Assembly (NCBI GenBank): GCA_029783825.1
Contig: JAREIK010002047.1
Coordinates: forward strand, 169,390 to 233,389
DNA from: Sapria himalayana
Taxonomy: Eukaryota > Streptophyta > Magnoliopsida > Malpighiales > Rafflesiaceae
Reading direction: 5' to 3'
Length of the DNA stretch: 64,000 nt
Shown here: positions 47,961 through 60,060 of the stretch, piece after piece
Numbering within the stretch: the first letter of the stretch is position 1
Layout of the letters: each line of letters opens with the position of its first letter
The notes under the pieces: model-generated
The model's database searches: none
The model's input: only the letters and a program-made list of their open reading frames with translations
What the model was told of the DNA's origin: nothing
Translations under genes and position numbers: made by a program

Positions 47961-48129
47961 TTTTCTTGAGCGAAATTTAGGACAATATTCTGTCGCTAAT
48001 CCATTTCAAATTTTTATTTCATTGAAAAATTATAAATTCCTTGTTATTTCCTAGCTAATCCCTTGTTATTTAGCTAGGGATTAATCCCTAGCTAAAATTT
48101 CTTAGCTGAATGAATATTTTCTTGTAGTG
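47961..48129 (-). repeat. CACTA-4 5' tip
   Basis: The ctagggattaatccctagctaa palindromic segment leads to the terminal TATTTTCTTGTAGTG (ending at 48129), the inverted partner of the 32081 tip. Confidence 0.85.
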
Positions 48130-48857
48130 ATATATATATATGTAACACTTTTATAAATATTATATAGTATATATATATATCACATTTATATAAACATTAT
48201 AAATATTATATATTTATATAAAAATTTATATGTTATAAAATGATTAAAATATGTATAAATATTTTATATGTTATATAAATGTTATCTAAATATTATATAA
48301 ACTATTATATAAATGGATAGTGTTATGTAAATTTTGTATAAATGTTTATAAACATTTATACATATGTATAAATATTTATATATAACATTATATGTTTATC
48401 GAAGCATATCATGTTTATATATAATGTTATACATTTATATTTATTAAAGTAGAGATATTTATTTTTTATTGTCATACTATTATATAAATGTATAATAGTT
48501 TATATATAATTTTATTTTTTTATAATATTTTTAGAGACAATCAAAATAGAACCCATATATTTTAACCACAATAATTTGATCTCTCATCCTTCTATGAGAA
48601 ATCAAGTTTAATTAAGTATTTCTAGTCATATTACTATTGATGTATCACATTAAAATATAATCTATTAAAAAATAAAAATATAATTATCTCAAAAAAAATA
48701 TCATTAAAGAAAATCATTATATAATATATATAAGTCATATAAATTTTAAATTTCTAAATAATTTGATTCATAAATTCATGATATGACTTAAAAATTAATC
48801 TAAATTAGGCTTCGATTTTATGCAAATGCTTTAAAATCAAAATATAATGGCAACTAA
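48130..48857. other. AT-rich flank between CACTA-4 and SINE
   Basis: Dense tataaatgttatat-type sequence followed by less repetitive AT-rich DNA. The first ~40 bases are an inverted image of the DNA left of CACTA-4. No gene seen. Confidence 0.5.
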
Positions 48858-49024
48858 TAACGGCAGGGTGGATTGGTTGGTAGGGTATTGAATTCACAAC
48901 TATTTGAATATTGCGAGTTTGATCCTAATTCCCAACTAGCTATCAATATCATCATTTGTTTGGCCACGAATTAATTTCTCTTGAGGTTCAGGTATATTGC
49001 CCTGGGTCAGCTACCACCCAATTA
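48858..49024 (+). mobile_element. Probable tRNA-derived SINE
   Basis: A box-like ggattggttggtaggg (48870-48885) is followed about 30 bases later by a B box-like AGTTTGATCCT (48916-48926), the internal RNA polymerase III promoter of tRNAs and SINEs. The body continues about 100 bases (ttctcttgaggttca, cctgggtcagctaccaccca) and ends in a simple repeat (ttatacacacac), as plant SINEs often do. No tRNA fold is supported beyond the boxes, and no target duplication could be defined. Confidence 0.5.
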
Positions 49025-49084
49025 TACACACACACACACACCCACCCACCCACGCACACACATATATATATATATTCATTCATT

Positions 49085-49181
<97 letters not shown>

Positions 49182-49391
49182 CTATAAACACACATATGTC
49201 CATATACACATATATATCTATACACACACATATACATAATTATATATATATATTTAATATGCACATATATATATTTATACACACACACACACACACATAT
49301 CTATATATCTCTATATACCTACGCATATATATATATATATCTATATACGTACATATATACATATCTATATACATATGTAAATATATATCTT

Positions 49392-49456
<65 letters not shown>

Positions 49457-49480
49457 CTATATACATACATATAATCTATA
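49025..49480. repeat. (CA)n/(TG)n/(TA)n compound microsatellite
   Basis: Several runs of CA (49027-49040, 49088-49138, 49281-49296, 49399-49436), TG (49151-49178) and TA. The CA-then-TG arrangement at 49088-49178 makes an inverted repeat able to form a long hairpin. The His/Thr and Val/Cys frames are artefacts. Confidence 0.9.
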
Positions 49481-51934
49481 TTAATGTCAATTTAATTTAA
49501 GCAATCAATATTGATAACTATAATAAAAAATGGCATTTAATCAATCAATTGAGCTCGGTTTGTGTAAACATGTATTAGTACTCAATGCACAAGCTTCTTG
49601 GCTAACATAAGGGTAGAAAGATGTATATAAATATATCTCTCAACAAATCTTACTATTGATATATCAAAGAGGTCATATATAATTGTCTTGAACCCGAGAC
49701 TTATTGCTTTTGAGTGAATAAATGTAACATCACATCAAAACATGATCTATTTTAATTTTAATTTAGGCAAAGCAGTCAATATCAATGGACTATCATTAAA
49801 AATAGAATTGAATCCATCCGTTGAGCTTGAATATAAAATAGAGTACAATAGTGTGTGTATTTTGAGGAGAGATGTGAAGGAAAGGTACCTGAAGAATGTT
49901 CTCCAGCTCCCTGAATACAAAGTTAAGTACTCCATAAGACTTACCATGTGAATAAAATTTCAAATCATTTTCTCTTTAAAAAGTAGATTATATTTAAAAA
50001 AAGGATACTACCCGAGAGTAAATTCTCTAGGCTACTTCCAGCTAGGACATCTCCTCATCAAATGCATAAAAACTTTCCGAAACTTTAGGTGCACTGGCAA
50101 ATTGCATCAACCTTCAAATGAAAAAGTGGTAATCAACTTTGGTTAGCAAAACAATTGGTGGGTCATGTTTGTAACCTTTTGAATGCTCCTTTGGTAAAGC
50201 AAGTTTCATGATCTTATAATTGATCTTCTTTGATCTCGATTGAAGATCCTGCAAGACCTCTCAGTGATTCTATGACTCTCAACTGACTCACAAATGACTT
50301 TAAAAGACTAGTATCAAGCTTCTATGTCTTCCCATTGCTCTTGATGAACAAAGAACCCCTACAATGAACAAAAAATCAATGAAGATATATATACATATAT
50401 ATCTAGAGAGAAAGAAAGATAAAGAATGATAAAGAAAGATTATATATGCACACATAGAAGATATTTCATCATTATAGATAAATAATCAAACAATGATGAT
50501 TTAGGTGATAGTTGGAGCACAACATAGTCTATGGGTGTATTTGCATTCATTTTTTCCAATTACATGTACTTCCTCTTATTTCAAAAATTTTTTTTATTCA
50601 TTTATACTTATAGAAAATGAGAATATTAAGCTTGTGGTGTAGATCTAGGAAAAAGCAAAAATAAAAAAAATGAAAAAAGATGATCGAATCAATTTTTGAA
50701 TATTACGGTGCAAGTTTAAAAAAATATGCATAGTTACATAGGTCCAATTGAGAATAATAAAAAAGAATAGCTAAATTTGTAGAATTAAAATTCCAAATTA
50801 GAAATAAAACTCAATGAAAAATATAGAAGTGATCAGCTGAGAAGAAAAAGAAAATGCAGATATGATACCATCAAGACCAAAACGAATTCTAAAATCCAAA
50901 ACAAAGAAGATTAGTTTCTAAGAAATGCTCATATTCTTCTAACATAAACTCGAATGTAAAGCCAGATGAACCACATGATAATCATTCATAAATAAAGAAA
51001 CTATGATTTGTTGGGAATCAGAATCTAGATTATCAGTTAATGACAGATTGTACACTAACAACCTGCATTGTAGCGATATTCAAGTGAAACAAATACATCA
51101 CATTAGAATCAGTTGATGAACTTGAGTTACATTGTTTTGAAACTGCAAGATCTAGCACAGAATGGCATCTACAGTTCATATTTTATCATTAATACCAAAT
51201 AGATCAAATTTAACTCTAGAAAAGTTAAATTTGATCTCTCATGGTGTTTTTTTTTTCTGTTACAGAAGCACAAAACAATATGCATCCTTTTTTTTCTTAA
51301 GTTATAGAAGTAGAAAACAATAAGCATACATTTTTTATTTGAAATCCATAAACCCCAAAAAAATTAATCATTAAAAGAACAAAGTTTACACTAACCATAT
51401 GTTGTTTCACTCATAGTGAATAGTCAAAATCATATAAGTTATTATAAAATAGAAAAAAGAAGAAAAAAAATTAGCGGAAAATGAAAAAAAAAATTTAAAA
51501 CCAATTAATCTGTATCAACCAAACTCTACCAGTGGAAAACAAATTGAGACAAAGATAGAAATGTAATTAGTATTCTAAAGGAGAAGAGCATTGTTAATCT
51601 TACTTGGTAACAAGAAGAGGTAAAATTATGAGTTGCATTTGCTCATGTAGTCCTGTTTCACTTCTCCTATCTTCCTCTTCACAGAGATAGAAAGGGTTAA
51701 GTGCTTGAATGCCTTAGTATTTTTATATTATCATGGAAACTATAAATAAAAAAATGAATGTAAATATATTTAAAAAAAGACAAATATATAAAAGTAAAGT
51801 AAAATTATAAAAATTAAATAATATAAATAAAAAAAAAGAAATCGATTTTTATTTAACCATAAATGATATTATTTCATAAATAAAAAAATAATATATTATA
51901 ATAAAGTATTTAATACACACACACACACACATAT
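49481..51934. other. Unassigned region, possible decayed exons
   Basis: No gene recognised. On the minus strand at about 50215-50370 an acceptor-like tttgttcattgtag is followed by GSLFIKSNGKT, a stop, then KLDTSLLKSFVSQLRVIESL and RGLAGSSIEIKEDQL. This looks like a real former exon of an unknown gene. At about 49885-49907 a 22-base block is bounded by attcag and gtacc on the minus strand. The remainder (50380-51900) is AT-rich with no frame I can defend. Confidence 0.3.
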
Positions 51935-53424
51935 TATGGTTATAAATTTTTATGAATTCAATTTATTTTTTATGAATATAATATGAAATAATTATATAGG
52001 CATTTAATTTCATATTAGTGATATAAAAGTATAATTTATAAAATTTTAAAAATTACTTAAAGTGAGAAGTATAATAAAAAAAGTTATATTTATTATGTTA
52101 ATAAAAAAGAAATGTTACAAGAATATAGAAAAGATCTTATTCAATTGTTTAATTCTTATAAATTTTAGTAGGGACAAAAAATAAAATTTAGATTCAAATC
52201 AACTTAAGGTTAGTTTGGTAGTACTTTTCAAAAGTGTTTATAGGGATAAAAAAAATTTTAAGTGTTTTTAGGACAATGACAAAGAAATTTCATTAGTAAT
52301 ATTTTAAATAACTCTTTTAAAATCCGAAAAAAAATACTTGAAGTGTTTTTTTAATAACCACACTGACATATTTATTTTTTAAAATATCAAGATTTTTTTT
52401 ATGTAATTAATACATCTATGTATTTATCTTTAAATATCAATTTATTTTTTTAAAATTTTATGAAAATTTTCAATTTTTTTTAATTCAAAAATTTCAAATC
52501 TTATAGTAAATATTTTTTAAAAAATTCCTATAATCATAAAAATATTCTTTATTTTAAAAAATATAAATATTTACTTGTTTATTCGTTAATCGAGATATTT
52601 TTATAATTTTTTTTATTTAATAATACAATTAAATATTTTAGCTTTTTATTAGTAGTAATTTTTATATATTTTTATTTATTAATTAAAATATCATAAAAAA
52701 TGATTATAATTATATAATTAATTATTTAATGTTTTTTAAATACAAATATTTAAATATCATAATTAAATTTTTCGGAAAAATATTTTGTATAATTTTTTTA
52801 AAATTTTATAATCATAAAAATAGTTTTTTGGCCTATATTAATATAAATTATTTATTTAAAATATCCAGTTATTATAATTATATGAGAAGAATGTTGTTTA
52901 CAAGGATTGCTCATCCATAAACCATGACATACCTTTAATATACAAAATTATATAAAATATTAAAACAAATAAAATAAAAAAATTTAAATCATTAAAGATT
53001 TGCAATGAAATTATCCCAAGCCAAAATAGCTGGAAAAAAAATTCAAAGCTCAATGCATATATTTTGTGAGAATTATCATTTAAGGAAAAATCGCTAGTAA
53101 TTAAATATAAAATCTTTAAGAAAAAATTCAGAATATTATTTAGCGAGTGATTTTATCTTTAATTAATTAGCAAGGGGAAATCCATTTTTAAAATCATTGC
53201 TAAAATGCCCACCATTTTCTACGTGACAATTTATGATAATAGTAACTAGGGACAATTTTCAATCAAAAATTTCCAAATCTAATCCATCACAAATCCAGTG
53301 ATAATTTATAATTCAATGTAACATCAAACATCTCTAAATATTCCCTAGCTAATGCCCTGCTAATTAACTTGGGATTATATCTCTAGCTAAATTCTGTATC
53401 TAAACGTATATATTTTTTATAGTG
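51935..53424 (-). mobile_element. CACTA 5' end, probably the distal half of CACTA-3
   Basis: This aligns with 46610-48129 of CACTA-4 (shared ttacttaaagtgagaag and ggatt/gatcactcatc...aaaccat). It ends with a terminal TATTTTTTATAGTG at 53411-53424; read inward this is CACTATAAAAAATA, a decayed tip. Orientation is minus, 5' end on the right. Subterminal ccctagctaa and ttagcaagggg motifs precede the tip. Directly after 53424 the TAGA array begins. The orientation and incomplete length fit the 3' piece at 29669-32080 being the same element split by CACTA-4. Confidence 0.75.
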
Positions 53425-54062
53425 AAATAGACATATATATAGATAAATAAATAGACAGAAATATAGATAGATAGATAGATAGAATGAAAGACAAATAAAT
53501 AGACAGATAGACACATAGATAGATAGATAGATAAACAAATACATAGATAGATAGACTGATAGTTTGACTAATAGATATATATATATATAGATAAATAGAT
53601 AGATAGATATATAGATATAAAGATATATAGATAGTTTAGATAGAAAGATAGATAGATAGACAGATATGTATATATATATATATATATACATGTATGGATA
53701 GATATATAGACAGACAAATAGATAGATAGACATATAGACAGATGGATAGATAGATAGATATATAAATAGATTTTTAAATGGATAGATAGATAAATTGATT
53801 GAAAGATAAACACATATAGATAGATCGATAAATAGACAGACAGATAGATAAACAAATAGATAGACAAAAAATAGACAGATACATAGACAGATACATAGAT
53901 AGAAATATAGATAGAAAAATAAATAAATAAATAAATAGATAGATATATAGACAAACAAATATATAGATAACAGACATATAGATATACAGATAGATAGATT
54001 GATTGATTGATTCATGGAGAGATAGATAGAAGATAATTAGACAAATAGATAGACAAGTAGAA

Positions 54063-54125
<63 letters not shown>

Positions 54126-55622
54126 GAGAGATAGATATATATATTGATAAAGAGGTATATATATAGACATATAGATAGACAGATAAATAGACACATTGAC
54201 AAATATACATACAGATAGATAAACAAATAGACAAATAAATAGATAGAAAAACAAACAAACAAAATAATAGATAAACAAACAATCAAGGAGGCATACAGTC
54301 AATCAGGTAGGTAGATAAACAGTTTGACACAGATTGAGAGATAGACAAATAAATAGATAGATAGTTTGATAAGAAAATACAAAGATAGATATATAGATAG
54401 TTATATAAATAAATTCATACATAAATTGATATATCATTAGACATATTGTTGATACTACAAATTGAAAGATAGATAGATAGATAGATAGACAAATAGATAA
54501 ACAAATAGATAAACAATTAGATAGATAAAAAGAGACATAGATAGATAGATAGATATTTAGTCAAATATATATAAAGATAGATAGATAGACAGATAAATAG
54601 ATAGATAGATTGACAGTTAGATAGATAGATAGATAGACAGATTAATAGACAAAATGATAGATTGATTGATATATAGATTGATAGATATATTCATAGAAAG
54701 AATGAAGGATAGACAAACATATAGATATACAAACAGATAGAAAAATAAATAGATAGATAGAAAGATTGATAGACATGTAGATAAATAGATTGATAGATTG
54801 ATTAATAGATAGAAAGAGAGATAGACATTCGGGTAGGTAGAAAATTAGGCAGGTAGGCAATAGACAAATAGACGGACAAACTAATAGACAAATTGACACA
54901 TAAATAAAAATATAGATGAATAGAAATACAAATGGATAGATAGTTTGACAGATAGATTAATAGATAAATAAATAGACTAATAGATACATAAATTGATAGA
55001 CAGACAGACAGATAGATAGATAAATAGATTATTAGACAGATAAATATACAATAGATCAACATATAGAGAGAGAGATGGATAAATATATAGACATATAGAT
55101 AGATAGAGAGATGACAAAAAGATAGACAAAAAGATAGACAAAAAGATACATGGATAGATATATAGATACATAGACAAATAGTTAGATAGATAGATATAGA
55201 CATGAGAGAAAGATAGACAAATAGATACATAGACAAACAGTTAGATAGATAAACAGATAGACAGCTAGAAAGATAGATAGAAAGATTGATTGATAGACAG
55301 ATTGTAGACAAATTGATAGACTGGTAGATAGACCAATTGATAGACTGATAGATTGATAGATTGATAGAGAGATAAATAGATAGATAGATTGATAGAATGA
55401 TAAATAGATATATAGATACATAGATAAAGATATAGATAGATAGATTGATCGATAAATTATTAGAAAAATAGATAGATAGACAGATACATAAATGGATATA
55501 TAGATAGACAAATAGATAGACATATAGATACACGTACAAATATATAGATAGATAAATATATATATATAAAGATAGATAGAAAGATAGATAGATAGGTAGA
55601 TAGAAAGATAAATAAATAAATA

Positions 55623-55661
<39 letters not shown>

Positions 55662-58600
55662 GATAGATAGAGATATATAGATAGATATACATATATATTT
55701 ATAGATAGATAGATAGATATAAGCACTGACATATATACAAATTGACAAACAAATAGATAGATAGACATTATGACTGACACACAGATTGAAAGATAGACTG
55801 ATAGGCAAGCAGATAGTCATGAAGACAGGTAGACAAATAGATATATATATATAGACACACAGACAAACAAACAGGTAGTCAGACAGATTGATATATATAT
55901 AGATAGACAGATTAATAGATGGATAGATAGATAGATAGGAAAATAAATAGACAAATAGATAGGTAGACAGATAAATAGATAGAGAGAGATACGTATATGT
56001 ATATATATATATATATAGATACATAAATAGAGATATATTAAAATAGATAGAAAGTAAGTAAGTAAGATAGATAGATAGATAGATATATATATATATATAT
56101 ATATATATACTGATAGATTGATAGATTGATCCATAGATAGATAGATAGTCAGATAGATTTACATGCACATAGATAAATAGATACAAAGATAAACAAACAA
56201 TTAAATTGACAAACAGATAGATAGATATTCAAATAGAAAAATAAATAAACAGAAAGATAGATAGATAGATTAGATTGAAGGATTGATAAACAGATAGATA
56301 GACAAATATATAGACACAAATAAACAAATAGATAGGTAGATAAATAAATAGATAGGTAAAGAGATAGATAGAGAGACAGACAGCCAGATAGATATTATGA
56401 TATACAAAAAGATAAATAGTTAGATACATAGACAGATATATAGATACATAAATAAATAGATAGGTAAAGAGATAAACAGACAGACAAACAAACAGATAGA
56501 TTGATAGATTGATAGATATTAAGATAGATAAATAGATAGATAGAAGGACAGACAAACAAAATGATTGATAGATTGATTGAAAGATAGATAAATATATTGA
56601 TAAATATACAGATAGATAGATAAATATACAAAATGATAGATAAATATACAAATATATAGATAAATATACAGATGGATAAATATACAGATAGACAGACAAA
56701 ATGATTGAAAGATAGATAAATAGATAAATATATAGATAGATAAATAAATCGATATATTTTTTGAAACAAAGATAGATAGATACGTAGATTGAAATTCAGA
56801 TTATTAATTGATAGATAGACATATAGATAGATTGATAAATAAATAGATAGATAAATAAAATAGATTAAATGATATAATGAAAATAGATTAATATATGGAT
56901 TTATAGAAACAATAATTGATAGATTGATAGACAAATAGATAAACAGATAGGATAGATATACAAATAGATAGACAAACAGATAGATAGATAGAAAAATTGA
57001 TAAATTGAGATAAAGACAAATTGACAGATAGATTGATAGACATTAAAGTAGGTAGATAAAGCAGGTAGGCATACAAACAAATTGATAAAAAAAGACACAC
57101 AAGAATAATGATAGATAGATATATAGATAGACAGATAGATAAATAGTTTGAAAGATAGATTAATCTACAGATAGATAAATAAATAGATATAAAGATAGAT
57201 AGATAGATAAATTGATAGATCGATTGATATATATATATATTAATAAATAGATTGATATATAAATTAATTTTAAAATAGATAGATTGATTGATATACATAT
57301 TGATAGATAGATTGAGTGATAGATTGATAGATAGGTTCAAAGACATATTGATAGATAGATTCGATAGACAAAAAGAGAGATAGTTTGATAGATAGATAGA
57401 TAGACATATAGATATATACATAGCTATTAAGATTATTAGAAGGATAAAAATATAGATAGATATAAAGATAGATAGAAAAACAATCAAATAGGTAGACAGA
57501 CAGATAGATAGAGAAATAGACAAATAGATAGATAGTCAGGCATGCAGATAGGTAGTAAGGCAGGTATACAAAATAGACAGATTGATATATAGATAGAAAG
57601 ACAAACAAATAGACAAACAAATTGTTAGACAAATAGATACATATATATATAGATAATTTGATATATAGATTATAAGACACATTGATAAACCTATGGATAG
57701 ATAGATTGAAAGACAAATTGATAGACAGATTGATGAATAAATAGATAAATAGATATATAGATAAATAGATAGATATATAGATACATAGAAAAAAAGAAAG
57801 AAAGATAGATAAATAGATAGATAGATAGTCAGATAGATAGATAAATAGATTGATAGATAGTTAGATAGATACATTGATAGTCATATAGATAAACAAGAAG
57901 ATATAGATGTACATAGTCAGGTATATAAATAGTTAGATAAATAGATAGATAAGTCGTTAAATAGATCGATTAATAGATATAATTATTGATAGATTGATAA
58001 ACTGATTGATAGAAAGATTGATTGAAAGATTCATAGATAGATCGATAAATAGATAGACAAACATAAAAATATACAAATACACAGACAAATAGATATATAG
58101 ATAGAAAGACACATAGACACATTGATAGGTATGCAGACAGATAGAGATATAGATAGTCAGGTAGGCAGATGGTCTGGTAGGTAAGCAGATAGACAAATAG
58201 ACATACTAACTGATAGACAAAAAGACACACAAATAAGAAGATAAATAGATATTTAGACAGATAGAAAGATAGTTTGATAGATAGATTAAAAGAATGATTA
58301 ATAGACTAATTGATATAAAATTGATAGATAGATAGATAGACAAATAGATTGATAAATAAACAAATATATTGATAGATAGATAGTCAGAAAGATAAATAGA
58401 TTGAAAGATAGACTAATAGATATATAGGTAGATAGAATGAAAGATAGATAGATAGTTATATACACAGATAGCTAGACAAATTGATAGATAGTTTTATTTT
58501 AAATTGATAGATAGATTGATAGACAAATAGACAAAAAACAAACAAATAGAGAGATAAATAAAAATTTAGATCCACATACAGATTGAGAGAGACTAATAGT

Positions 58601-60029
58601 GAGATAGAGAGTCAGGAAGGAAGTCAGTCTTCAGAGAGGTAGATAGACAAATAGACAGATAAACTGATAGACAAATAGACACATAGATAGAAAGATAGAT
58701 AGATATATAGATAGATAGATAGATAGATGCATAGAGAAATATTATTATAGAGAGAAAGATAAATAGATCGATAGATAGATTGATTGATTGAGAGATAGTC
58801 AATTAGATATACAAGTAGATAGATAGATATATAGATAGAGAAACAAACAAAAATATAAATAGACAAACAAGCAAATTGATAGATAGAAAAATAAATAGAT
58901 AGATGGATAGTCAGGTAGACAAATAGACAAATAGAAAGACATATAGATAGACAGACACACAAACAAATAGACAGATAAATAGGTAAACAAATAGATAGAC
59001 AGATATATATTTAATTTGATAGATAGGTTAATAAATAAATTAATAGACAAATAGATAGAAGATTGATAGACATATTGATAGAAAATTGATAGATAGATAG
59101 ATAGTCATATATTTAAAATAGATACACCGATAGATAAATAGTTAGATAGATAAATTGGTAGACAAATATATAGACAGATAGATAGATAAATAGATATGTA
59201 GATAGATAAAAAGATAGATAGAAAAATAGATAGACAGAGAGATTGACAGAAAGAAAGATATAAAGATATTTAGAATAATAGATAGATAGATAGACAAATA
59301 GATATATAGTTTGATAGATAGGTTAATAAATAGATTGATAGACTAATAGATAGAAGATTGATAGACATATTGATTGAAAATAGATAGACAGATAGATAGA
59401 TAGTCAGATAGAAAAATAGATACACAGATAGATAGATAGTTAGATAGATAAATTGATAGACAAATAGACAGATAGATAGATAGATAGATAGACAGATAGA
59501 TAGACAGATAGATAGACAAATAGATATGAAAATAGATATATAGATAAATAGAGAGATAGATGGAAAAATAGATAGACAAAGAGATTGAAAGATAGAGAGA
59601 TATAAATATATTTAGAAAAATAGATAGATAGAACGATAGATAAACATATAGATTGATAGATTGATACATAGATTGATAGACAAATAGATAGATAGATATA
59701 GAGATAGATAGATAGAGAATTAAATAGATAGATGTATAGATAGTTTAATAGACAAATAAATAGACATATTGATTGTCAGATAGATAAAAAAATAGATAGA
59801 TTAATAGAAACATAGATATAAAGATTGATACATAGTCAGATAAATAAATAGTTAGATAGACAGTTAAATAGATAGATAGATATATCGGTAGATAAATACA
59901 CATATTGATAGATAGAATGATTGTCAGATTAATAGATTGATTGATAGAAAAATTGATTCATAGATTAATATATAGATTGATTAGCATTCATATAGACATA
60001 CATACAAATATACAAATAGATAGTTAGAT

Positions 60030-60060
<31 letters not shown>

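Larger units (their letters stand above)
32081..48129 (-). mobile_element. CACTA-4: full-span CACTA element, 16 kb, minus orientation
   Basis: The left end is CACTACAAGAAAATC at 32081 and the right end is TATTTTCTTGTAGTG at 48115-48129, matching inverted tips. Transposase remnants TNP2 and Transposase_24 both read on the minus strand, so the 5' end is at 48129 and the 3' end at 32081. From 5' to 3' it holds subterminal tandem repeats, AT-rich DNA, a gypsy fragment, an ARF retrocopy, expanded AT repeats, a GA tract, TNP2 (core deleted), Transposase_24, the last SmF exon, and microsatellites. The immediate flanks (AAA and ATA) are not a clean 3-bp duplication. It is probably non-autonomous. Confidence 0.92.

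Noticed and set aside
48956..49474. His/Thr and Val/Cys frames in the CA/TG microsatellite
   Set aside because: Simple-repeat artefacts.
49742..49951. 69-codon plus-strand frame and its minus-strand partner at 49747-49947
   Set aside because: No family resemblance on either strand; length is within chance for this composition.
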